Notes under the pieces: model-generated | What the model saw: the letters and a program-made list of their open reading frames with translations, nothing else | Databases searched by the model: none | Told to the model about the DNA's origin: nothing | Position numbers and translations under genes: made by a program | From: JAOABV01 sp039801465 | GTDB taxonomy: Bacteria > Hydrothermota > Tepidihabitantia > Tepidihabitantales > CAIPLT01 | Assembly (NCBI GenBank): GCA_039801465.1 | Contig: JBDRUT010000008.1 | Span: 27,722 to 91,721, forward strand | DNA length: 64,000 nucleotides | Direction of reading: 5' to 3' | Shown here: one piece after another, positions 44,968-53,216 of the stretch | Layout: each line of letters begins with the position of its first letter | How positions within the stretch are numbered: position 1 is the stretch's first letter

Positions 44968-45723
44968 ATGGGAAGAATCATTGTCACAACTTGTGGCACA
45001 AGTTTGTTAGAATCAAGTTGCTGGCAATTATCGGATGACGAACAAAAAACCTACCAATTCTCGCTAATTTCAGAATTAAAAAACAGGAAAGCCGACAAAA
45101 ATGAAATATATGCGAAAAAGGCGCAATGGACAAGTTGGATTAATGGATTTATGAATACAACAAACGGAACAGACTTGTTGGCGCAAAAATTCAATGAATA
45201 CTTTTGGAATAATAATAATCTTATTGACCTACCGGCAGAGTTAGCATCGTTAAGGGCAATCCAATTGTATTTTGACAAAGTGCTAAAGAATAGTCTAACT
45301 GGCGAAGACAAAATAGTATTATTGCATTCTACTGCATTTAATCAGAATAATGAAGGACCGTTCTGCGCTGAAGTTATTAAGAATATTACATACAATTTAC
45401 TGCCGACACAATTAGAGAAAAAAGAGATACCCAATTTGAATCCTTTGGACAGAATCAATTTTGAAAATGGCTTAAGAGGAATGGAAAACTATGTAAGAGA
45501 TTTAATAAGTGAAAGTACTAATAGGCTGTTTCTAAATCTTACTGCTGGTTACAAGGCATTTGCCATTCAACTTGCGGGATTAGCAGCCAAATATTTAGGT
45601 GTTACAATATTTTATCTTTATGAGGAAACAGACTGCGACCAATTAACAACTATAAAATTTAAAGAAGAACAAGGTCAGTTTCGCTCGGAAGTTCATATAA
45701 CCTCAATGTCGTCTCTAGTCTAA
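44968..45723 (+). CDS. CARF-domain CRISPR protein, possible ring nuclease (APE2256/Sso1393-like)
   Basis: 251 aa. The Rossmann-like CARF fold begins GRIIVTTCGTSLLESS and later has RLFLNLTAGYKAFAIQLAGLAAKYLG, both marks of the APE2256-type CARF family. Archaeal relatives (Crn1 type) degrade cyclic tetra-adenylate using a Ser in the first motif and a Lys in the second; here Ser12 and Lys196 are candidates. No HEPN R-x4-6-H motif, PIN or PD-(D/E)XK site, or winged helix is seen, so it is CARF-only. It either switches off cOA signalling or passes it to a partner. Its stop shares a base with the next ATG, tying it to a membrane protein. Confidence 0.82.
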   Translation: MGRIIVTTCGTSLLESSCWQLSDDEQKTYQFSLISELKNRKADKNEIYAKKAQWTSWINGFMNTTNGTDLLAQKFNEYFWNNNNLIDLPAELASLRAIQLYFDKVLKNSLTGEDKIVLLHSTAFNQNNEGPFCAEVIKNITYNLLPTQLEKKEIPNLNPLDRINFENGLRGMENYVRDLISESTNRLFLNLTAGYKAFAIQLAGLAAKYLGVTIFYLYEETDCDQLTTIKFKEEQGQFRSEVHITSMSSLV

Positions 45724-46733
45724 TGGATTTTAAAAGCTATCTTCAGAAATTTTACGAGCAAGTAGAGCAAATATCTCATATTGATGTGTTTATTAATTTC
45801 ACGAAATCTCTTACAAAACCAGATGGAAGTAAACTTTGGGAAAGTTTAATTCCTCCAACAGAAATTCCGCCTTTAAATCCTGAGCAGATGATTTTAGCAA
45901 AGTGCCTAGCAATGAAAATACCTGCACTGGCCAGAGATGATTTCAATGAAGGCATTAAAGCATCTTGGCAAAAATTTTGGTTAAAATGCTGTCTGAATGA
46001 AAAATGCGACTATGGTTTTACGATGCTACGGAATATAAAACCTCCTATTGACCGAGAAAAAGAAATATTAGAATTAGCCAGGAGAGATAGAATTATTTGG
46101 AAATATGTTGATATAGACAATTTGAATGTTAGGAAAACACCTGGGAGAAAGTTGTATTTTGAAATTTGTCTCAAATTCTTGTTAAAACGGTCTTCTTTTG
46201 GCAAGGCATTAAGATTAGTAGGCTGGGACAAAAAAACGTTTTTTTGTTTACTGCTGCATCAAGCATTCAGAAAATTAAAAGATAATTACTTTTTCCCAGA
46301 TTTAATTTTAAATTTTATCCCCATTCGTATCATCTTCGGCTTACTAATAACAAATTATTTTGCGATTTCGGTAAGATGGTTATGGGCACTTATCAGTAAA
46401 GCGATTGAAAACAACCTTATTTATACGCTAACAATGTTCATTTTTGCTGTTTTAAGTTGGCTATATTTATCATTTGTTGAATGTTTCCCAGAAATTGAAC
46501 GAAATGCTAAAGAAGCAATAAAAAGAGGTGGAATCGTTCTTATTTTGAATTACCTTTTGAGTTTATTTATTGCTTGGGTGTTAGTATATTTTGTTGTTTT
46601 GTCTTCAGCACGCGAATTTATAACACCCGGCTACGGTTGTAAACCGATTATACTATATTCACAAATAGTCGTATTTATTAGCCTATTTATTCAGCACTTT
46701 TGGCAGGAGAAGACAATCACTGAACCATACTAA
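45723..46733 (+). CDS. CRISPR-linked four-helix membrane protein, unknown family
   Basis: 336 aa, not recognised. A soluble N-terminal part (about residues 1-195) is rich in Lys, Trp and Cys (WLKCCLNEKCDYGF at 86-99) and includes a basic helical stretch RKLYFEICLKFLLKRSSFGKALRLVGW. Four membrane helices follow at about 200-222, 231-253, 270-293 and 307-325. The start overlaps the stop of the CARF gene (TAATG), the same junction as cmr1-cas10, so it is translated with the effector operon. No CARF, SAVED, CorA or HEPN signature is visible. I infer a possible membrane effector or anchor acting with the CARF protein. Confidence 0.6.
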   Translation: MDFKSYLQKFYEQVEQISHIDVFINFTKSLTKPDGSKLWESLIPPTEIPPLNPEQMILAKCLAMKIPALARDDFNEGIKASWQKFWLKCCLNEKCDYGFTMLRNIKPPIDREKEILELARRDRIIWKYVDIDNLNVRKTPGRKLYFEICLKFLLKRSSFGKALRLVGWDKKTFFCLLLHQAFRKLKDNYFFPDLILNFIPIRIIFGLLITNYFAISVRWLWALISKAIENNLIYTLTMFIFAVLSWLYLSFVECFPEIERNAKEAIKRGGIVLILNYLLSLFIAWVLVYFVVLSSAREFITPGYGCKPIILYSQIVVFISLFIQHFWQEKTITEPY

Positions 46734-46800
46734 ATTGCCTGCTCTTTGAAAGCTGAGATTAATATGTAAAACGGCAAAAAGAGATTTTGAGAGTGGATAG

Positions 46801-46830
46801 TTGACAGAAAGATTTTTATTATAATATAAA
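46801..46830 (+). promoter_or_regulatory. promoter of leader copy A, upstream of cas6-RT-cas1
   Basis: TTGACA at 46801-46806, 18-base spacer, TATAAA at 46825-46830. The 18-base spacing matches leader copies B and C. Confidence 0.6.
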
Positions 46831-46873
46831 ATGAAACAAAAATGGATTTGGCAATGGATATAAAAAAGAGCGG

Positions 46874-47005
46874 ATTCAGAACCTCAATAGATTTTAAGCA
46901 AAAATGGATAAAATTGGTGGGGGTTCTGAATTTTTGGCTTGTAAGTTCTTTGAAATCAATAGGTTTGAAAGTCCAGAGTCTTGGATAAAGACATTGCGGA
47001 CGCAA
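46874..47005 (+). repeat. CRISPR leader copy A with one degenerate repeat
   Basis: From ATTCAGAACC at 46874 the sequence is nearly identical to leader C, including the inverted partner GGTTCTGAAT at 46922-46931. A repeat-like unit starts at 46978, exactly 104 bases on: GTCTTGGATAAAGAC, then TTGCGGACGCAA, after which it diverges. No spacer or second repeat follows; the Cas6-RT-Cas1 start codon is at 47026. Confidence 0.85.
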
Positions 47006-47025
47006 TATAAATTTACATTTTAAAT

Positions 47026-49659
47026 ATGTCGTCTCTTTTTAATCATATTTATTGGTATCGGCTAAAAATTGATTTGATTAATGTCCGCTATGGGCCAATT
47101 GTCAAAGAACACCCAGTTTCAATAATCCAGGCAATCATTAAAGGCACGACTTCAAATGCATTTCCGGGACAGGATATTTCTCAATATCCAATTTTGTTTC
47201 ATATCAAGAATAAATCCCATAAGTTTCAGTTATATGAAAATTCATTAGTGCCAATTGAAGTTTTTTTTGTGCGGATGAGTGAAGACGAGATTGAGCAATG
47301 GCGAAAATCGCTACAAGATTATCTTAATCACCCCGAGACCGGTAAAAACTTTGATATTGTAAATATCAGTCCAATTGAGCAAAGAAACTTAAAGTGTCTT
47401 TATGACGAATTGGATGTTAATCACTTGAGAACTAATGAACTCTGTTTAGATTTTTTAATGCCTGTGCCATTTAAGCCGACAAAGAATTGCAACCGCACCT
47501 TTATTGATAAGAACCAGTTCATTCAATTATTTACCGAACGCTTTCGTAGGCTCTTTAATCACAATTTTAACTATCAGCGTGAGCAGGATGATTTTGCGCT
47601 TCTGCCCTATTATTGGCGCTATACGGAAATTCGTCATTTTGATAAAAATAACCCAAAGAAGATTCAATATATTAATGGCTGTTTTGGTCGGCTTTATCTT
47701 AAAGGCAAGTTTTCGGATTTTTTGCCCTATCTGATTTTGGGTAGTGAATTGCATTGCGGAACAAGACTCGCAAATAGTCAGGGCTATTATCGGCTGTATC
47801 TGACATCTTTGGGTTATTTTGACCGGTATTTGTCCAATAAATCTGCGATTATTCAAACCATCCGCAATGTTATTGAAAAATACGATTCGGTTGAAACCGA
47901 ACTGTCAACGACTAAACAACCATTTAATGAAGAGACCTTAGCGGAAGAACTGCTTTCAGCAGTTAAACAACGGTCTTATCAACCATCACCGAATAAGGCA
48001 TTTCTTATTAAGAAGAAATCTGGCGGTGAACGATTGATTGAACAGGGTTCATTTAAGGACTTAATTCTCCAGCAATATCTTCTAAAGATTCTTTACCCAA
48101 TTTTTGAAAATATCTTTGAGCCTGAGTCGATTGGCTATCGTCATGGCGTTTCCCGAGAAAAAGCAGTCGCGATGGTCAAAGAGGCGATTAGTCAAGGTTA
48201 TCAATATGTGATTGAGTCGGATATTGAAGACTTTTTCCCATCAGTTGACTTAAACATTCTTAAAAAATTAATCGACTTTTATTTGCCAACAAAAGATGTT
48301 ATGACTCGCGATTTGTTGCTGAAATTTATTTATAATGATTATCTCTTAGATGGTAAAATCTGCACTCGTAAGCAAGGTTTGGCGGTGGGCAGTCCGCTCT
48401 CAGCGCTTTTGGCAAATCTCTATCTGGATGCGTTTGACGAAAAGATTAAACAATGGGATGTCAAACTCATCCGATATGCTGATGATTTTATTATTCTTGC
48501 GAAAACAAAATCCGATGCGGAAAATATCTTATCCCAAACCGAGACTTATCTTTCCGAACTGGGCTTAAAACTGAACCGAACGAAGACGGCAATTAAACCA
48601 ATTAAAGGTGGATTTTCCTTTCTCGGAATTAGATTTGAGCGTTCTGAGATAAAAGTTGAACCAGAAGCCGAAATCCGTTTACTTAAAAAACCACTCTACA
48701 TCACAGAACCTTACTGTTATCTTGGCATCAATGGCGATGCGATAAGTATTATTAAAGAGCAAGTCGTTCGGGAAATTATTCCGCTGAGACGCATTAGTGA
48801 AATCATCATCTTAGAAAAATCAAGTCTTTCCACGGCACTAATCAGAAAATGCACTGAGGCTAATATTCCCGTGACCATCACTCTAAACAACGGTTATTAT
48901 ATCACGACAATTAAGCCTGATTCCAAAGAGTATTATAATATCAATTACGAACATTCAAAACGCTATTTTAGTTTAACCGACAGCGAATTTTTATGTCTGG
49001 CGAAAGAAGTTGCAGTTGGCAAAATCAAAAACTATATTTCGCTCTTTAAGCAAAAATATACTGCGGGAATGAATGAGTTCATTACAGAACTTGAAGCGAC
49101 GATTCAAAACATTTACCAAGCGGGTGATATCAATGCGGTTCGTGGTTTTGAAGGGATTATTAGCCGAAGGATTTATGAACAGTTAAATAATTTTATTGAC
49201 GAACCACAATTTCATATTAAAAAGCGGGATAGAAAAAATCCTGATAGGATTAACTCATTACTTAATCTTGGTTATTATGCGTTATTTTCCAAAATTAACG
49301 CAACTTTAAGAGCAGTGGGATTAAATCCTTATTTAGGCTTTTTACATAGCCCGGCAGATAATTACGAGTCATTGGCTTGTGATATTCAAGACCTGTTCCG
49401 TGCGCGGATTGACCGGTTGATTATTAAACTTATCAATCTTAAAGTCATCACGACCCAAGACTTTAGCCAAAGGCAAAATAGATACTATCTCAAACACGAA
49501 GCAACTAAAAAATTCATTAACCATTTAGAAGCCGAGTTTGAGAAAAAAGATACGAAAAAGGAACTATCCTTAAAAGAGCAAATTTATATCCAAGCAATGA
49601 TTATTAAGCAGTGGGTATTACAAGAACGCTCATTAACATTTTATACTTGGCAGGTATGA
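47026..49659 (+). CDS. cas1: Cas6-reverse transcriptase-Cas1 fusion
   Basis: 877 aa in three parts. Residues about 1-270 are a Cas6-like RAMP endoribonuclease domain with Gly-rich loop YLILGSELHCGTRLANSQGYYRL (235-257). Residues about 300-540 are a group II intron-like reverse transcriptase: ESDIEDFFPSVD (397-408), QGLAVGSPLSALLANLYLD (450-468), catalytic YADD (484-487) and the primer-grip-like GGFSFLGI. Residues about 555-877 are Cas1 with Glu709 (GFEGIISRRIY), His774 (GFLHSPAD), Asp786 and Asp789 (CDIQDL). All catalytic residues are intact. Such fusions can acquire spacers from RNA. Cas6 should process the pre-crRNA; no separate cas6 is present. The stop overlaps cas2 as ATGA. Confidence 0.96.
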   Translation: MSSLFNHIYWYRLKIDLINVRYGPIVKEHPVSIIQAIIKGTTSNAFPGQDISQYPILFHIKNKSHKFQLYENSLVPIEVFFVRMSEDEIEQWRKSLQDYLNHPETGKNFDIVNISPIEQRNLKCLYDELDVNHLRTNELCLDFLMPVPFKPTKNCNRTFIDKNQFIQLFTERFRRLFNHNFNYQREQDDFALLPYYWRYTEIRHFDKNNPKKIQYINGCFGRLYLKGKFSDFLPYLILGSELHCGTRLANSQGYYRLYLTSLGYFDRYLSNKSAIIQTIRNVIEKYDSVETELSTTKQPFNEETLAEELLSAVKQRSYQPSPNKAFLIKKKSGGERLIEQGSFKDLILQQYLLKILYPIFENIFEPESIGYRHGVSREKAVAMVKEAISQGYQYVIESDIEDFFPSVDLNILKKLIDFYLPTKDVMTRDLLLKFIYNDYLLDGKICTRKQGLAVGSPLSALLANLYLDAFDEKIKQWDVKLIRYADDFIILAKTKSDAENILSQTETYLSELGLKLNRTKTAIKPIKGGFSFLGIRFERSEIKVEPEAEIRLLKKPLYITEPYCYLGINGDAISIIKEQVVREIIPLRRISEIIILEKSSLSTALIRKCTEANIPVTITLNNGYYITTIKPDSKEYYNINYEHSKRYFSLTDSEFLCLAKEVAVGKIKNYISLFKQKYTAGMNEFITELEATIQNIYQAGDINAVRGFEGIISRRIYEQLNNFIDEPQFHIKKRDRKNPDRINSLLNLGYYALFSKINATLRAVGLNPYLGFLHSPADNYESLACDIQDLFRARIDRLIIKLINLKVITTQDFSQRQNRYYLKHEATKKFINHLEAEFEKKDTKKELSLKEQIYIQAMIIKQWVLQERSLTFYTWQV

Positions 49660-49940
49660 GTAAATTTGCAGACTATGCGGTTGTCTATGATATTACATCA
49701 GATAAAGAACGGGCACGGGTTGATAAAGTGCTGAAAGGTTTTGGTTTTCGCATTCAGAAAAGCGTCTTTGAATGCCGACTTACTAAAAGTGCTAAGCAAG
49801 AACTGATTGAAAAACTTTCGCGATTAAATATTAAAACTGGCTTTATTAAAGTATATCGGTTAGAATGGACAACCAAAAGCATAATCATTGGCGAGCCGAA
49901 GAAAAAAAATATTGACAATGGCTATGCTTTTATTGTATAA
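49656..49940 (+). CDS. cas2: CRISPR-associated endonuclease Cas2
   Basis: 94 aa. Dimer at the centre of the Cas1-Cas2 integrase. Ferredoxin fold: YAVVYDITSDKERARVDKVLKGFGFRIQKSVFECRL, with the usual Asp after YDI and the KSVFEC motif. The start is ATG 49656, overlapping the Cas1 stop by four bases. The 3' end, coding NIDNGYAFIV, also contains a near-perfect sigma70 promoter (TTGACA 49912-49917, TATAAT 49936-49941) that reaches over the stop codon and points into the leader and array. Confidence 0.95.
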   Translation: MSKFADYAVVYDITSDKERARVDKVLKGFGFRIQKSVFECRLTKSAKQELIEKLSRLNIKTGFIKVYRLEWTTKSIIIGEPKKKNIDNGYAFIV

Positions 49941-50154
49941 TAGTCTTAGAATGAGACTAAAAAGAGTACTATTCAGAACAGTGACACAGTGGAAAGATGT
50001 CAAGACAACAAACATTTAGGAAGATTTAGAATGAGATTAAAAAGAGCATTATTCAGAACCTGGGCTTATTTTAAGCAAAAGTGGATAAAATTGGCGGGGG
50101 TTCTGAATTTTTGGCTTGTAAGTTCTTTGAAATCAAAGGATTGGGAAGGCCAGC
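49912..50154 (+). promoter_or_regulatory. CRISPR leader copy B with embedded promoter
   Basis: The promoter TTGACA-N18-TATAAT (49912-49941) lies in the cas2 3' end. Two tandem copies of an AATGAGA-TAAAAAGAG-type unit follow. ATTCAGAACC at 50051-50060 and GGTTCTGAAT at 50099-50108 form a 10-bp inverted repeat 38 bases apart. The first CRISPR repeat starts at 50155. Confidence 0.8.
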
Positions 50155-50320
50155 GTCTCGGCGAGAGTCATTGCGTACGCAACTGAAACCTATTAGGGCT
50201 TGTAATCATTTGTTTTTTAAGTCTCGGCGAGAGTCATTGCGTACGCAACTGAAACAAGAAGGAAAGACTTTTCAGAAATATCACCGTCTCGGCGAGAGTC
50301 ATTGCGTACGCAAATTTGAG
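50155..50320 (+). CRISPR. CRISPR array 1 (three repeats, two spacers)
   Basis: 35-base repeats at 50155-50189 and 50221-50255 plus a degenerate terminal repeat from 50286 that diverges after CGTACGCAA (50313). Spacers are 31 and 30 bases. The repeat starts GTCTCGGCGAGAGTC, continues with the palindrome TTGCGTACGCAA and ends ACTGAAAC, the type III 5' handle. Orientation is plus, from leader B. Confidence 0.95.
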
Positions 50321-50346
50321 CAGGTCGTTCCTGCTCAATCTTTTTA
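50317..50346 (+). terminator. terminator-like hairpin after array 1
   Basis: GAGCAGG, a short loop, CCTGCTC, then AATCTTTTT. The same stem closes array 2. Confidence 0.7.
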
Positions 50347-50403
50347 TTGACAACACATTTTTATTTCTTATGATATTGCTAAAATCGTTTTCAATAGAAA
50401 AAT

Positions 50404-52968
50404 ATGGCTAAAAAATCAAACAATCCTATTTTCTCAGAAAATAACGCTGATTTTTATTTTGCTTTTCATCTCAAACATATCCTAACACTGACGGCAATGG
50501 GATTACAAAATTTAGACCAATATCTGAGTAATTTTCAAACCCGACTAATTGATTTTCTTACATGCCTTATTAACTCAAAAGACGAGCGGTTCTGCTATGA
50601 CCTGCGATTTATCACTCACCCAGACCCGAATCTTTATACCCGGGGCACAATTTCAATCTATCTTTTGTGTCGGCTTAATAACAGTAGTATTGAGCATGCC
50701 AAGAATTATATGTTAGAATTTGCTAATCTCTTAAAATCGTTATTTACCGAATATGCCTTTGTATTGGTCAACGCCGATAAAATTCCGAAAATCCTAAAGC
50801 CGTTCGAAGTTAAGCATCTTGCTGGAATTACCCGTCGTGTTGGAATTGAAAGATTGGACAGCCTGCGCCGAAGTAATAATTGCTTAAGATTAGGCTTTAC
50901 CAATAATCAACCGCCATCAGTTGCCAACAATCTTACCAGTTCTCGTTCGGACACAATCCTTCATATTTTTCCTTACCTGCCAACAAAAAATCCAATGAAT
51001 GGTCTGTTTCATCATCTGCTGTTGTTAAACAATCCAGTAGCCATTAGTGTTAGAATTAAGCCAACTTGTTTGACCGAGCAAGAAGAAGATTTTTTTGAAG
51101 AGCAAATCATCCGCTGTGAGCGATATGCCCAAATCCATTTGGGACAACTTTCGGAAGATGCGTCATCCCTTTGGCCAGCGCTTAAAGAACAGGCGACGCT
51201 ATTTCAGCAATATCAGACCCGAATGCTCTTAGGACTTAAAGACAACTCGGCACTAATGACATTAGAAGTAGCCTCGCCAGCACCGATTCCAGTTACGCTA
51301 TTAGATACACTCGGCTCAGTAATAACTGAACCGGCTGGTGGTTCAAAAATCACATTTGAGACCATTCCGAAAATTCATTTGGCTGGTGGCTATGATATTA
51401 TTAATCTTGACTCCAATGCGGCTGCCAAAGAAAATTTTACCAAGATTGAATTAACGCTAACTTCTCATCCGTTAATTAGTGATAATAATCGCCGCATATT
51501 ATACTTATTTGATTCAGTTGAAGCCGCAACTATCTTCCGTCTGCCACCAGCAACTTTAGAAGCACCTTTGGGGTTAAATGTTCATTACTGGCGTGCTTAT
51601 CCCAGTCCCCGCAATTTGCCTGAAACTGGTTGTCTTATTGGTATTACCGAACAAAGCGGAGTCTGCCAGCAAGTTCGGATTCTATCCGCAGACCGAAGTC
51701 GCCATCTTTATGTTGTTGGTCAAACCGGCACTGGCAAAACTACTTTATTAAAGACGATGATTTTAGACGATATTTATAATGGGCATGGTCTATGTGTCAT
51801 TGACCCCCATGGCGACCTTTTTAAGGAATTATTAGGTAAAATTCCTAAAACACGGATTGATGATGTTGTTGTTTTAGACCCAACCGATACCGAATTTCCC
51901 ATTGGCTTAAATATGTTAGAATATGAAGATGATTCACAAAGACATTTTCTAATTCAAGAATTGGTTAGTATTATTATACGGTTGTTGGAAGATGAATTCG
52001 GGCCCCAAGCGTATGAAATGATTGGTCCGATATTTTTACAACATATGAAAATGAATCTACTTTTAGTAATGTCAAAACCCAATGACCCTGGGACATTACT
52101 TGAGTTTTATAATATCTACCAATCAAGAAATTATTGGCGACGCTGGTTGCCCTTACAAATTAAAGACCCACTTTTAGAAAATTGGGTCAATCAGACGTTG
52201 CCCAATACTGACTATTTAAGAACTAGCTCCGATTCCATATCAACTGGCAGTTATGTTAACAGTAAGTTTGAAGGGTTTGTCTTTGACCCAATATTACGCA
52301 ATATCTTTGGTCAGAAACATTCCACAATTAATCTTAAAGATATTATGAACCAAGGAAAGATTCTTCTGGTCAATTTAGCCAAAGGCGAATTAACCGAGAC
52401 CAACTCGCGCTTTTTAGGAATGGTGCTATTAGCAAAAATCATGGCAGCCGCTACCAGTCGCGTTAAAATCCCCCCAAAAGAACGCAAAGAGTTCTATCTC
52501 TATGTTGATGAATTCCAAAGTATCGCAACCCAAAATTTTATTACTTTGCTTTCCGAAGCCCGAAAATTTGGCGTCAGTTTAATTTTAGCCAATCAGTTTC
52601 TTTCCCAGATAAAAGACCCAAGAATTATTCAATCAATATTTGGTAATGTTGGCACAATTATTTGCTTTCGTTTAGGACAGGCGGACGCCGAATTAATGGA
52701 ACGGGAATTTTTCCCAATTTTCAATCGTTTTGATTTAGGCAATCTACCAAATTGGCAGGCGTATATCAAAACCTTAATTAATGGTCAAACCGTCACGCCG
52801 TTTAATCTTCAAACCGTGCTGGACAAGCTCCGATATTGCGAAGTGACTGCTCAGCAAGTCCGAGAACATTCAAGAAAAACTTATGGCAAGCTCCGCAAAC
52901 AAGTTGAGCAAGAAATTGAACAAAGTTTATCATCAAACTCAGAAGTCAATGATAAAGCAGAATATTAA
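50404..52968 (+). CDS. VirD4/TraG-like DNA-translocation ATPase, between CRISPR arrays
   Basis: 854 aa. The N-terminal about 400 residues are not recognised (helix LQNLDQYLSNFQTRLIDFLTCL, then mixed alpha/beta). The C-terminal motor has Walker A VVGQTGTGKTTLLK near 438-451, CVIDPHGDLFKELL after it, Walker B LYVDEFQSIATQ near 700, and the TraM-recognition/TraG-like LGQADAELMEREFFP and NLPNWQAYIKTLINGQ. This is the fold of type IV coupling proteins. No membrane helix, relaxase or other conjugation gene is nearby. It lies between array 1 and a duplicated leader, and the copied cas2 tail starts immediately after its stop. Either it was carried in by a mobile element or it serves the CRISPR locus. 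Confidence 0.85.
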   Translation: MAKKSNNPIFSENNADFYFAFHLKHILTLTAMGLQNLDQYLSNFQTRLIDFLTCLINSKDERFCYDLRFITHPDPNLYTRGTISIYLLCRLNNSSIEHAKNYMLEFANLLKSLFTEYAFVLVNADKIPKILKPFEVKHLAGITRRVGIERLDSLRRSNNCLRLGFTNNQPPSVANNLTSSRSDTILHIFPYLPTKNPMNGLFHHLLLLNNPVAISVRIKPTCLTEQEEDFFEEQIIRCERYAQIHLGQLSEDASSLWPALKEQATLFQQYQTRMLLGLKDNSALMTLEVASPAPIPVTLLDTLGSVITEPAGGSKITFETIPKIHLAGGYDIINLDSNAAAKENFTKIELTLTSHPLISDNNRRILYLFDSVEAATIFRLPPATLEAPLGLNVHYWRAYPSPRNLPETGCLIGITEQSGVCQQVRILSADRSRHLYVVGQTGTGKTTLLKTMILDDIYNGHGLCVIDPHGDLFKELLGKIPKTRIDDVVVLDPTDTEFPIGLNMLEYEDDSQRHFLIQELVSIIIRLLEDEFGPQAYEMIGPIFLQHMKMNLLLVMSKPNDPGTLLEFYNIYQSRNYWRRWLPLQIKDPLLENWVNQTLPNTDYLRTSSDSISTGSYVNSKFEGFVFDPILRNIFGQKHSTINLKDIMNQGKILLVNLAKGELTETNSRFLGMVLLAKIMAAATSRVKIPPKERKEFYLYVDEFQSIATQNFITLLSEARKFGVSLILANQFLSQIKDPRIIQSIFGNVGTIICFRLGQADAELMEREFFPIFNRFDLGNLPNWQAYIKTLINGQTVTPFNLQTVLDKLRYCEVTAQQVREHSRKTYGKLRKQVEQEIEQSLSSNSEVNDKAEY

Positions 52969-52973
52969 AAATA

Positions 52974-53216
52974 TTGACAATGGCTATGCTTTTATTGTAT
53001 AATAGTCTTAAAATGAGACTAAAAAGAGTACTATTCAGAACAGTGACACAGTGGAAAGATGTCAAGACAACAAACATTTAGGAAGATTTAGAATGAGATT
53101 AAAAAGAGCATTATTCAGAACCTCGGCAGATTTTAAGCAAAAATGGATAAAATTGGTGGGGGTTCTGAATTTTTGGCTTGTAAGTTCTTTGAAATCAATA
53201 GGTTTGAAAGTCCAGA
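52974..53216 (+). promoter_or_regulatory. CRISPR leader copy C with copied cas2 tail as promoter
   Basis: Immediately after the ATPase stop, the last about 35 bases of cas2 reappear (TTGACA 52974-52979, TATAAT 52998-53003), followed by the same roughly 200 bases as leader B. ATTCAGAACC at 53113-53122 and GGTTCTGAAT at 53161-53170 are conserved. An 80-base internal duplication starts at 53012 and 53092. Confidence 0.85.

Noticed and set aside
45680..45723. R-x3-H near the end of the CARF protein as a HEPN nuclease motif
   Set aside because: The spacing is too short for R-x4-6-H and there is no helical HEPN domain around it.
50081..50350. 89-codon frame over leader B and array 1
   Set aside because: It translates leader and repeats; no ribosome-binding site or family.
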